A DNA stretch of 64,000 nt. It comes from Callipepla californica brunnescens. Its lineage: Eukaryota; Chordata; Aves; Galliformes; Odontophoridae. Each line of letters starts with the position of its first letter. The stretch's first letter is position 1. The stretch is from assembly GCA_023055505.1 (NCBI GenBank), contig JALIRH010000117.1:930001-994000 (forward strand). Direction: 5' to 3'. The notes below the pieces were generated by a model that made no database searches, had not been told where the DNA came from, and saw only the letters and a list, made by a program, of their open reading frames with translations. Below, one piece after another: positions 12,901-25,198 of the stretch. The position numbers and the translations under genes are program-made.

Positions 12901-15900
12901 GGTTACTACAAACACTCTGGGTGAAGTCCTGTTAACTTCAGTGGTGAAACTTCCACTTACATTCATAGACCTAGGATTTTTCCCTCCCTATAATTTTACA
13001 TTTATTTATTTTTTCTCAACTGGATGACAAAGATTTAAAAACTGGAAACAGCATAAGCATAAAACAAACAAACAAAAATCAGTTTTTTTAATGGAAAACC
13101 GAAATGTGAAAGTTATGAGTTGCTGCTTAGGAGGTTTAGTTCAGGAAAGTTTAGTACTTGTATTTTATTCACCAAAATTACTGTACATCTACATCATACT
13201 TAAGTGCACGCTGGTATTTTCTTTGGCTACATGAAAAGGTGTGCTTCCTTTGTGGATATGTATTCATCCTTGAAGTAGTGAAAACGAACGGTGCCTCTTG
13301 GGTGACCAATTTGAGCTGAACTGAATTTGATCTTAGTCCATTGCAAGGTTTCTCTCATCTCTGTTTCTTTCAGCGCTGCCAAGTAGTGATCCAGTAGGAG
13401 TTCATTTGTAGAACAGTGGTGCTGAGGACCCGTTTTAGAGGGTGAGGAGTTACTTTAGGTAAGCTCTAATTTGCTCCTATTGACTTACTTCCCATTAGCA
13501 GCTGGAGCACATCTGCTGCTTTAGTTTCATCCAGAAGGAGTCTAGTTTGTGTATTCTGAGGTTGTTCTTGGATGTGAACTGAAGCGCAGTAAATGCTTTG
13601 AAAGCTTACTCTTGATCCAGACTACATAATGTATGTGTGTATGAAGACTAAGCAGACACGCCTCTTATTGCCTTAGAGAAGTTCTTTTCACTTGGAGGTT
13701 TTCTTTACTTCTGTCTTGTCTTTCTTTCCCAATCAAATTATGGTCATCTTATTCTCCTCTTGTGCTGTAATACCTTCACTTTTCCACATAATTCCATCAT
13801 TGGCCTTTCCTCAATCCATTTGGGCTAGTTCTATATCCTTAATTTTAAAGCAAGAAAGGAGAAATTTCTTTGGCACATGGCAGAACATACATCGTCTATT
13901 ACATCACAGTCAATCATGCAAACAAATATTTCCAGTCTGTAAATTAGTCTCCTGTATTATGGTCATTATAAAAAGCATCCATTTTCTTTTCATATGTTCA
14001 TTGTTCTCTGGGATGATAATGATGACTGTAAAGTGTATCAGACCTCAGTTACATACTACAGTGATTAAACAATAAATTATCATGCATTTATAAGGATACG
14101 TGTTCTAGCTAAGCAGATATGAATACAAAACTACCTAAAGTTGTGTTGGATACTTATTAAAATGTATACAGTCAGAAAAATCTATAGTTTATTAAACAGT
14201 AGTATTGTTTATGTAGTTCATATGTTCTAAAAGTCAGCACAGTACGGTGCAAAAAGCAAGTATGCAATGAACTTTAGTGAAGGTAAGCAAAGAGAAGTTA
14301 AAATGAAGGAAAACTTTACACATACAAAAGTGAAGTTCTGTCGCTAATGATCAGAGAATATGAAAGATACTTTACCAAAGAGATGTTGCTGAAAGATAAT
14401 TTAAGTAAATTGGTGGACCCCAATATCTCATGCCTGAGACTGACAGGAGAGCTGCAAATTGCCTTCAAGTTTTCTTTGACTATTGCTGTCTTCTCAAGCT
14501 CATGTTGTCTTCTATCCTTCCCACAAATTGCGAGTTTGTAAACTAAGAATTTCCTCACCCAAGAGAGAAGAAACTTAAAATTATTTAAAATGAAGAAGAG
14601 CCTGAGTGAATTAGCAGTGATGAGCTTAAGGCACAGTATACTTGCAGATGAGTTTAGCAGTTGGACTACTTAACAGCACTGACATGTATTTATAGCAATA
14701 CAGCTAAAGACATGATCACCTGGGGATTTAATGGGTTTTTACTCATAGACGTTTGCATTGACAATACTTTGGCTTGGATCAAGTGTTTGTCTTACAGATA
14801 ACACAATGGGTAACTCATTAGAGTGACAATGAGCAGGCTTCTTAATTGAAGAGAAAGTTCAGAATGTGGCAACGTGTACAAAGGCACAACTCTGCCACAC
14901 GCTTGTCTCAGGTGTGTCCTTCCTGCTTTTGTGGTACCTTACCATGCATCACTCTGCTGCCAGGAAACAGTTATTAGCTTATCATTATAACCAAAATTAA
15001 TATGAAATGAGAATAAACAATACACCGTGGGACTCATTATTTGTCTTCCAGATGCAGGGGGTGAAGAATATATGGGAGTAACTGTTTGCCTTACAATAGT
15101 AGTATTCTGATGGCCACAATCCAGGCCCTGACTAATATCTTTGAAATGCTGAGGACAGAAGTTAAACAGACATCTAGATCCTGGACCTCACTAGGGAACC
15201 CCTAATTAGCACATGGAGGGCGAAAAGTGAGGGAAGCACTGAAACTTGAAACCAGGCCAAGAGAATAAAACCCACAGGGCTTGTGGCTATTGCAGGTATT
15301 AACAAAGGGACTGTGTCTATAGAAGGGTGAAGGAGAGAGTCCAGGGAAGGGCAAATCAAGAAAACAGAAGATCTGAGGAGGCAGATTGGCATCTGGAAGG
15401 AGAGGGTTCTGCTGCATGTGTTGGTCGTGACTTAGGGAAGGCACAGTCACCGAGTGATGGATCTGCACCGAGACGTGCCTCGGTCTTTGCTGCATTAGAA
15501 TGTGCGGAAGAATGATGGTTGGTGCGAGGGGAAGCCATGGAAAGCCATGAGTGCCTGTTCAGAAATCCAGTGGGTAAGAACGTTGCAAAACCTGACAAAC
15601 ACTGTTGGGAGCTTGTTTAATAGCTTTGCTGAAGGAGATTTTCCAAATTTCCACAATGCTGTGTTCTTCTCATACTGTCTAATTTTTCACTGTGAATCTT
15701 TCTTCTTCTTTTTTTTTCTTTTTTCTTTTTCTTTTTTTGAACTTATAAACAACTGAACACAAAACAGAAATTTCTACAACTATCTGACAGACTGCTGACT
15801 CTGGGGGCAAAAGCTCTAGATCTTGGTAAAATTAGTTTAAAATGATTTTGGACATAAAATCATGGGAGTTTGGGACAAACAGGTGTCTAGGTTATATTCT

Positions 15901-17855
15901 ATTTTCTACATTTGTAAAAAGCTAACTTTTGAAAGTGTGCTGTCTGAATGGTAAGGAGAAATTCAAAGGGAAAAAAAGGTAGGGAACAGTAGAAATAGAA
16001 GCAACTTTAGGCTATGACAAAGATTATAGATGTCTAAGCCACTTAAGTCAAATGGCTAATGGTATAAAGCTTCTACATTGTGAGAGCATGGTACTTTCTA
16101 TCAAAGTTCAGCTCAGAAAAACATCACTGCCAGAAGCCCAAGGAGGGGCTGCTTTTCTTCTCGCAGAGATTTGACTCTGTGTGTTATTTAAGAGACACAA
16201 ACCAAAGTCAGGCCTGCTTGGCTGGACACTGTAATGCTGGTAACAGTAAGAGAAAATCTCCCTGTCTTGAGGAGATGTTATATAAATGCACAAAATGCAA
16301 AGGAAATGAAGAGAAGTAGAACATAATTATCGATGTTGTGATGAAAGATGATGTGCTAATTCTCTATTAAAGAGATTAAGATTAAAAGAGGATTAAAAGA
16401 TTAAAAGAGGATTGTTAGTTAGAGTTTAGAAGAAAAAGGGGGAATCTATGAAAAATAGAGAAGGGGAGGAGAAGAGGATAAGGACAGGTGGGGGATGAAG
16501 AAGAGGTGAAGGGACAGTGAAATGTGAGCAGAACAGGTTTGGATCAGAGGAGGTCACCTCTGACTTTTATCTTTGGGATGTCTAAGTGCCTGTATTCATG
16601 CTGCAAGGCAGGGGAACAGGCTCTCTCTGACCCCTCAAGAAGCTGTTCTCACAGCTTGAGAGAGAAAGATAGAGACTTTTGAGTGTGAATAAAGTTTGCA
16701 CTTGAGTGGATAGAATGGTACGGTATGCAGGATTTATATGCACTGCAAAAGTAAGTGCACTCTTTCTGTATGCAGTGTGTTAGTTTATCAGCAGGATTTT
16801 TTGCTGAAAGTTTGTTTGCTAATATTATGAAGGATACAAGTGTTAGGACTGTGAGAAACATTCCAGCAGTCGTAAGAATTTATTTTATGAAAATTGCTGA
16901 GAAATGTATCAGAAAATAGAGGAAAGACGTGAAGAAGTCAGTGTCTCTAAAGATCTTGCTGGATTTGTCTTTATTTACCTATTATTATACAAATGGCAAA
17001 TTAAAAATGTCCTACATTTCAGGGCTAGCAGCTTAGGACTTCTGAATATATATCCCTGAATTTAGATTCTTTTTCCCTGCCAATGCTCATCATGTAGAAA
17101 AGATACAGGCAGTTTTGTTTGTTTTCGTACAATTGTAAATTCAATTTGATCATCATAGTCACTGTAATGTGATCTCATTTGGAGTCAAGGTTAGTTCAAC
17201 TTACTGCATATACAGGGAAAACTAGAGTAAAAGTTTAGCTCTTGATGTTTCGTATACAAGGTTTAATCTGTTTAGAGATTTCAGACTTTTTAGTAAGTTC
17301 TAAATACATGTTCATTTGATGCATAGCTTTAGATTATGGCTAACAATGTGCCCAGCCTGAGAATTGCTAAGTAATGTAAAGATCTCTCTTCATCCAATGA
17401 ATTGTCTTGAATATTCGAAAAAAAAAAAGTTCTTATATTATATTAAAGTGGCCATCTTTTCCTCTCTAAACAGTCTCCCATTACTGTCCATGCAGACTTT
17501 GGTTCGGCATTTATTCCAGATTTCTATGCTCAGTAAGTAATCATCAGCAAACAAAAAACAGTAGATGGGCAGATAAAATTGGACTTCCTAGGAAATACCT
17601 GAACAGCCCCCCTTCTAACCTGGCAGCAGCCTTCTTAATTCGAGAGTCTAAGCCTCCCATCTCTTGCAACCACAAAGTAACTAAATACCAGGAAGAAGAC
17701 TGTCCTGTGGCAAAGCAACTTTTTAAAAACTAGTTTTCAGATTTTAAAGCACCACATCTCCTTGAGGGTTGCACTGTGTTGTTGGCTGTAAACCAAATCA
17801 TGCAGTTTTTCTGAGCATGGACATGCTGAGCTCCTGGGAGCCTGGTTAGGGGTTT
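3960..17855. other. Intergenic, gene-poor
   Basis: About 13.9 kb of AT-rich sequence in which I find no exon set, RNA gene or recognised transposon. It contains homopolymers (4919-4934, 10700-10720, 15705-15738) and a short 'gattaaaagag' tandem at 16370-16412. The longest frames (13692-14075, 10322-10723, 8392-8700 plus) lack family similarity and splice support. Confidence 0.6.
12326..12360 (+). repeat. (TTTG)n microsatellite
   Basis: At least six tandem gttt units. A shorter similar run lies at about 10786-10802, followed by a (TTTAA)n run at 10808-10826. Confidence 0.85.
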
Positions 17856-17857
17856 TC

Positions 17858-18300
17858 ATAGAATAATAGAATATCCTGAGTTGGAAGGGATCCACAAGGA
17901 ACACTGAGTCCAGCTCCTGGCTCTGCAGAGGATAACCAAAAATTAAAACCCTATTGCTGAGAGCAGTGTCTAGACGGCCCTTGAACTCTGGCAGTTTGGA
18001 TCTGTATCCAAACAGTATGATAACCTGTTCCATGCCCACTGCCCTCTGCTGCAGCACCTTTTCTTAACATCCAGGATGACGCTCCCCTGACACAGCTCCA
18101 TGCCGTTCCTTTGTGTCCTGCCACTGTTCCCTGTGAGGAGCTGTAGGCTGCCATGAGGCCTCCCCCTGCTCTGGGCTGGGCAAACCAAAGAACTTCAGCT
18201 GCTCCTCATATGTCTTGCCCTCTAGACCTTTCTCCATCTTCATAGCCCTCTTTGCACAACCTCTGATAGTTTTATGTCTTTCTTATACTGTGGCACCCTG
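17858..18300 (-). repeat. CR1-type LINE 3' fragment (about 440 bp)
   Basis: Begins with catagaataatagaatatcc (inverted CR1 3' terminus). It runs through 'gttggaagggatccacaaggaacac', a 'ggatgacgctccc' module, 'ctgctcctcatatgtcttgccctctagacc' and 'atcttcatagccctc'. It ends about where the CR1 text 'tttatgtctttcttatactgtggc' stops. The short minus-strand reading frames here are remnants of this element, not genes. Confidence 0.88.
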
Positions 18301-18965
18301 CATGCTACTTCTAGTAAGAGTATGGGAGTGCAAAGAACCTCTTTGGAGAGGCACCTGTCAGGAGGAAAGAAAGAACGCATCTCTCTAGCACATTTGTGCC
18401 GTGGGCCTCATTATAGCAGAACAAAGGCTGCCAGTTGGACCAAAGTTGAGCAAAACTGGGAACTCTGCTTCTCTGGGAAGAGTTCCAAGACCACCAACCA
18501 CCTTCAGCACAGAGTATTTTGTCATGACATTGTCAGGACAACCGGAGTCCCCTTGGTTACGGATGGACTTGGAACAGGGTACTACAGATGAAAGGTCAGA
18601 GGGTTTAAAATTACCTTGACACAATGCCCTGTTCTTCCCCAGTCCTAATTAACAGTCTTGCCTCAACCCTTCCCACAATCAGCTCTACCGCTGTAGCTGG
18701 CTGGCCGAAGCCTGCACCTGTCTTCATTCCCCCTAGCAGGCTGTTTTTAATTCACAGCCCCAGAGTCAGCCTTCCATCAGTTGGGGTTAGGTTGCTGCAT
18801 TTTCCAGGCAATGGATTAAAAAATGAGATTGAAAAATGAGTTTAGCATATGACTGTCACACATCATTTATTATTATTTTTTTAAAAAGCTAACTGGAAGG
18901 TCCATCTATTGCTTATTTGCTTTGCATATCCAAGAAATGGAATTTAAATTGCCATGTTTCTTTAG

Positions 18966-19222
18966 GAGCAGTTCATAATCCCTGTGTACCGAAGCCCTCT
19001 GTATTTCATGGGTTGGGAAGAGCAGACAATCGGAATTTCTGCGGTCATCAGAAGCAATGTCATGTGTAAAGACAAGATTATTGTACGTGGAAACAAATAG
19101 CCCTAGAACCAGCCATCGTGCCTTTCTGGGAGGAGACTGCAGGACTTGTTTGAATCATCTTCCTTGGATGGGAGTTTATCTTCTGAGATACCTACAGCTT
19201 GATTGATATTCTCATTGAAAAG
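18966..19222 (+). other. Possible isolated plus-strand exon
   Basis: Begins after a fair acceptor (tgccatgtttctttag) and ends at a weak donor (gtaaaatc). The first frame is open for 44 codons (starting E-Q-F-I-I-P-V-Y-R-S) to TAG at 19098. It could be a 5' part of the transcript proposed at 21.3-26.3 kb or a chance pairing of splice-like motifs. No family is recognised. Confidence 0.1.
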
Positions 19223-21892
19223 GTAAAATCACTTCCAGAGCCTGTAACAGCCTCGTGTTTACAAAGAGTATGAGTTCTTTTCACTCTATTATTAGAACTG
19301 TATTTTTCTAGCCTCTTTTTGATTTGTAAACTAGTTAATTTACTTTCAACCAATTATATATGGTAGTAAAACCAGTAAAGATAGTAGAGCTTTCATTGTG
19401 AACCAGGATGCTGTTATACTAAGTATATATACTATGTACAAACAAAAAAGAAAAAGTCATTCCCAGAAACAAAGATTTAGACTTCAAGTACAGACAAGTG
19501 ACTGCAGATTGAGGAGGGGAATGGGTCAAACAAGGTGATAGGACTATACAGGTGCTGCTGTCAGAGATGCTTGTGGGTGTCCTGATTGTTTACAGTAGTC
19601 TCTTCCAGAAAGAATTAATTGAGAAGTTTTTTAGGCAGTATTTCTCCCTCTTGCTTCCTGCTGTCCTCCATACACCACTTCTGCACAACACAGGTAGAGT
19701 TCATCTTCCCTGGCTTTACCCATCTGAAAGCTCAAAATCTAGTGTAAAATAAGTGTTGCTGCTCTACCTCTACTCAGTGCAGAAACAGAGGAACAGACAG
19801 GCTTCTATGGCAGCAGCCTTTAGTGTGGGGCAGGTAAATTACTTTCTCAACAGCTTTTGTCTATGTGGCTAGTTTTGTTGGCACATCTAACCTTCATACA
19901 GTTAAAACTAGCTGAAAGGAATCCTGTGCCGAGTTTCCTCTTTGACTAAATCCCTTACTAAGTATCTATGCATTTTTGAAGCATTAAAAATAACAATTAT
20001 GAAAATGTAGAGACACTTCAAATTCCGAAGGACACCCAAAACTATTCCTTCTAGAGATAATGTATGTGACCCTGGTAATGAACAGAAGTTGCACTCCGTT
20101 TCCCACTGCCCTTGTAACAATAGTGTTATTTCTGTGATGGGGGCTTAGGCAAAGAGAACCAGATTCTACAATATTTTTCTATGTCCTGAAAAAATTTTCT
20201 AAATATTAAGGTTGCAAAATTCTTTCTAAATATTAAGATGTAGCAGAGGTTGTGAACGCTTCGTTAGTATAAAATGTGTTTTTATCTGGAGCTGACCAAA
20301 CATGAAAGTCTACAGTTTATACTGTCTTCTACACCCAAACGGAAGTAGTGAAAGAAAATAATTTTTCAAGTGTTCTGCATGGATTTTCCTACCAGCTGCA
20401 GTTCTGATGAGCTCCAAGCTGCAGCATTTATCTGGCTGTATCCACAGGCACCGATCTAAATGTCAGCCATGCTGACATTTAACTGATGATCATTTTAGCA
20501 AATATTTTATCTCAAAATGATGAGCAGACTCACAGATTTCCCAAAATGCAAAAGCCTCCTGTGTCTTCAGTGCAGATGTCAAAACCTCCTGCCAACTCTC
20601 CTCAGCTATCCTTTAATGCTGATACGTGCTTTCAGCAAAAAAGACAGCGATACAAAGGCTGTGGAGGAGATTGAGGCGGTGGTTTCCTGTGTAGAAGTAC
20701 CTTAATGAAGAGAAACTAGTAGGTATTAGGTGTCTCTTTAATATAACAGAAAAAAATAAGTCCAGATAAAAACACATGGAGATAAGCTGAATGTGTTTAA
20801 ACAAGGAACAAGCCACCTCCTGTCTTGGTGACTTTGGACTGAGATTACTTTGAGGAAATATTGCTAGAACTCACATGCAGATTGTGCTTTAAGTGTGTGC
20901 ACATGACTGTGTTTAGAGTAACTGTGTGTGAAATACAGTAGCTTGCCATGCATAGAAACAGTATGATAACCTAACATTTCCTGCTGATACTCAGAATTTT
21001 AAAGTCTTGCATGAAGTTACCCTCTCTCAGCCTATCATTATATTATAGCACTTCATCATCATCTTCACAGTCATTTCCTTCCTAAAACAGCCAATAAACC
21101 CTCAACTCCCAGGCCCAAACCTCCTTATTTCTTGCACAACTCTTTTCCTGCGACGGTACTAAGTGCTGATCTCTCAAGTCTTTTCAGTTCAGCAGAAGGC
21201 GTTTTCTGATTTTGCTTGTTTTTCAGGAAAGATGACTTGTGCTGTGTAATGACACAAGGGCACTGGATGATAACATTAATCAAGTGCTATTTCTCAGCTG
21301 CTCCACTGACTTCTATAGGACTTCCTGTCTGTTGGATCACTGGTAAGTCAGGCTCCATATACCAGAAGTATTTGTGTTTCCGAGAGATGTAAGAAATGCT
21401 TGGGCTGTGCCCAGGGAAATGGGAATTTTAACATTTCTTTCAACGTGTTCCAAAGTTCATATCACCTTTCCTTGGCCATTTGTCTAATCAGTTTGTTAGT
21501 ACTCAGTAGAAAAAAAAAAAAAAAAGAGCAGATCTGATCTTTCTTCTACATTCTACATTTCATGTAATTACTTTGATTTAACATAGGTGGAATAGATTCT
21601 GCAAGCTCTAGCAAATTTTTTTATAGACAAAAATGTGGAATGATACACAAAAAGTAGAATTAGACTTGAAGTCCTGTAGGAAAATTACCTCCATGTTTTG
21701 TTTTTTGGACACGTAAGAATTTGTTGTTTGCTTTTGCCAGCAGAGGAGCCCGTTAAATACAATGAATCTCTGCTCATGTCAGGAAGATAACGCTAGAGAA
21801 AATGACTCTTGTTAAAGGTAAGACAAAATTTAAGTAATTTTATGTTTTGTTGCAGTGTTTGCATGGAAAGCAAAATTTTTCATGTGAGCTCA

Positions 21893-21924
21893 TTTTTTTC
21901 TTTTTTTTTTTTTTTTTTTTTTTC
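21893..21924 (+). repeat. T-rich homopolymer tract
   Basis: T7-C-T23, 75 bp downstream of the candidate exon end at 21817. Confidence 0.9.
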
Positions 21925-22597
21925 TTGAGAAGGTTTTTCATCAGTGGTGATAATGACCTTCAAAAGCATAAATTAAGTGGCTAATTGCTCAGATGTGATG
22001 AGAATTGCCTTTATTTATTTATTTATTAAATCACTGCGTATTTTCAAATAATCACCACAGCACACCCAAGGTGAACTTGTGTTGCTGTAAACATTGAAAG
22101 GAATAGAGCAGTGGACTGCTTACCATGGTGATGAGTGTTTTAGTGTTGGTGTCATTCAAGTATTCTGATGGTTTGCACTCAAGCATTTATGTACTTTTAG
22201 TCATTAGGATAGACTCTGGAAAATTCAAAGCAAACGCTAACCAGTCACACTCTGTCATGAGTCAGTTTTAGTTTTCAAGCATTAAGCTTTAGAGGGAAAT
22301 TTTCTTCTTTTGATTTCTTCTGGTTTTTGAAGGTGTACTTATTCTGTGCATCCTTTGAAACAGAAGAGTCAGTGCTTCTTTGAGAGAATGAATGTTCGTA
22401 AGGATTTTATCATCATCCATTGTACTGAAGGCCCATTGCTTACAATATCCATAGCTGCTTGAGTGAAGAGAGAAGGTGCTATCCAAATCATTGGCAGGTG
22501 CAGTTTTCTAAACCTTTAGGAAGTCATTGGATTTGTTACTGTGGTGCATTCCAAACTTCCTTGCAAATTTCTTGCAGAAACTCGTCATTCAATATTT

Positions 22598-22634
22598 GTG
22601 TGTATATGTATATATATGTGTGTGTGTGTGTGTA
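22598..22634 (+). repeat. TG/TA microsatellite
   Basis: tgtgtatatgtatatatatg followed by an uninterrupted run of tg dinucleotides. Confidence 0.85.
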
Positions 22635-23129
22635 TTTTCATGAGCCTATTACATGTTACTATCACTAAGGAAAGAGGTTTATGCTTATGACTTCACTGAA
22701 TTATTGGATGTTTGTTTAATACTTGATTTAAAAGTAAAAGGCTTGCAAGTCAATTGAATGACTGTTGATGAATAGCATATTCTCAGAAACAAAGAATAGC
22801 TCATAAGCAACAGAAATTAAGCATGCATATGCCAGAGTGATCATAGAGCATTTCTGATTCACTGGCTGCTGTTCAACCAGCTTTGATAACAGCAGTGAAG
22901 AATTACGCTATGAGGTTTGCCAAGGACTGAAATACTAAGATGTGCGTCAGAGAAACTTCTTGTGTAAATCCCTTACTACTCCTTTTTTTTTTTTTTAATA
23001 GAATATTCCTGAAAAGAAAGAAAGAAAGAAAAAAAAAAAAAAGTGCATGCTTCTTAAAATGTTAATTTCCCCTAAAAGATTTCCTCCGCTTCAGGAAGCT
23101 GGCATGCAGCAAACCACTTCTAAATCAAG

Positions 23130-23475
23130 CTGCAAGCCGGTACTGTAAAAAAAACAAAGAGTTTATTGGTACCAGACATTTGTAAATAAGTAATTGACAC
23201 TCATGCTATAACAATAAGCAATTCCAAAAAAAACAGGGAGCTGCCAGGATAAACAAGTTTGCAATGAGCTCCATCCAGTGCTGGATATCCATCAGGGTCA
23301 ATCCCATCAGTGGTGGTCACAATAACAGCTCTGGGACCAGCTGGAGTTCTGCAGCACAGCCGTCTCCTGCTTTTGTCTATTCTTCCATTCGGATCCCTCG
23401 CCACGGGCAGGCTGCTAGCTATGGCAGTGGTGTCTGTGCAGTGTTCTGAGGGCTGGTGACACATCCCAAGCCTTG
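23130..23475 (-). repeat. Possible old LTR or retroelement fragment
   Basis: This segment is more GC-rich than its surroundings. Read on the minus strand it carries an 87-codon frame (23464-23201) followed by AATAAACTCTTTG and a T-run near 23165-23145, an arrangement like an LTR polyadenylation region or the 3' end of a retrotransposed transcript. I cannot assign a family and see no clear terminal repeats or target duplication. Confidence 0.2.
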
Positions 23476-25192
23476 GGAATTACATCGAGCTGTAGGCACT
23501 TTTTGGTGACAGTGAACGTGTTAAAAGCAGTATGAGAAAATAGGGCACCTGAGCAGAAAGGTTCTGTTCAGTGCAGAGCAAAACATTATAATTTGAATGG
23601 GGGAGTGCAGACCTTCTGAACTAACTCTGTTCTTTCACCCGTGTTTCCTGCAGCTTCAGGTACATGCCGTACACCACACTGGTGAGCCAGGTAAGAAAGC
23701 ATAACAACTTTTCTTCCTTAGTTTGATTTTAAAACAAAATTAATGACAGCTTTGAATTGAATGAAACTCAGCCCAGTGCAAAAATGAAGAAAATCCCAAC
23801 CAACTGAAAGAACCCCCATTCACTTTGTCAGGGCTACATGTGAGACTGCTTTTGTGTATTTATTCTATTTTTCCACACTGTAGAATAGAATAACTTACCA
23901 TCCATTTCTTGATTGTTTCTAATGAGGTCTTTCTATAAACCCCTCTTAGAGTGAATGGTTTTGGAAGTCTTGGCTTAGAATACCTGATTTTCTGATGGCT
24001 TTCACTTTCCGGATGCCTTTTTCAAGTAAGTGACTTTCCTAGAAAGAAAGGCAACGGGAAGGGATGAAAAAAACTTTTCTTGGAGTGAATTTAACTTTCT
24101 GATTGTGGGGTGAAGATGCAAGTTTGCAAAATTAAGAAGAAAAAGCTGGCGGGTTTTTGACAAGGTGTCAAGAATGTCGTTTCTCACCCTCTTGGTCTCT
24201 GTTCAAGAAGGTTCGTATGTCATGTTGTTTTTCTCTACTTTTTTATTTTTATTTTTTTTATTTTTTAATTAAGAAGAAGAGCAGATAAGTCAGAAAACCG
24301 AAGATGTACCGAATTCCAGTGAACCGTGTTTTAGATGTTGGGTGTACACTGTTGAAAGTAAGTACATAAATCTATTGCTTTAATTAAAACAAAACAAAAC
24401 AAAGTTTTAAACCATAAATACTATGGGTTGCAAACAACATTATGACAAAGCAAATCATACAGTAATAGATACGTGCTCACATATATACTGTAAATCAAAG
24501 ATATGCTGCTACGGAGTAAAAATCCATTATTTTTGGAAAGTTAGTGAGTATTTCCAAATAGATGTTGCTGAGGCTATTCTAGGCTAATAGGAAGAATATT
24601 TGAATTGTTCAGCAATAATCTTTTCAGTACTTGTGTCATGACAGCAGATTTCTGAAATGTTACAAAGCCAAAGCCATTCTTAAGTCCTTTGATGAGTGCA
24701 ACAGGGAGTGAGAGCAATTATCTCTAAATTTAGCTGTTCTTTTATTCTTAAACTGATGTATGTTTCCCCAAAATGTTAACTGAGTGGCTTCTAAACGCTC
24801 AGAATTCAGCCTTGCGAAACTCCTCGCATGCTATTCAGTTCAGCTGTGTTGCTCAGTATTTGTGGTGTGCAGTGAACCGCCTGTGCCTATTGTCTTTGTT
24901 CCCAGATTAAATCTCTGAAGGCTTTGGCTGTCTCAAGCTCCACTGAAGTCACTGGGATCTGAAGATGCTCACAACTTTTTTATTACAGTGCTGTTTGCTG
25001 TAAGTGTTAAAACGGTCAGGGGAAGACTACCTACCAAAGACTGTAAGAAACAGTAGCAAAACCTTTTTATTTTTCACAAACACTAATGCGGCTTGGAGAC
25101 CATTTCATTCTCTGAGTGTACATCTGTTTGAGCAAAGGATTCCCAGAAACAAGTAAGAAGAATATTGAGACCGTTGCTCAATAACCACAGCT

Positions 25193-25198
25193 TTTATT
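25193..25198 (-). terminator. Candidate polyadenylation signal for DKK2
   Basis: AATAAA on the minus strand (TTTATT on plus). It is the first exact match I find downstream of the DKK2 stop, about 2.85 kb away. A second AATAAA lies at 25071-25066. Such hexamers are common by chance in AT-rich DNA. Confidence 0.25.
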
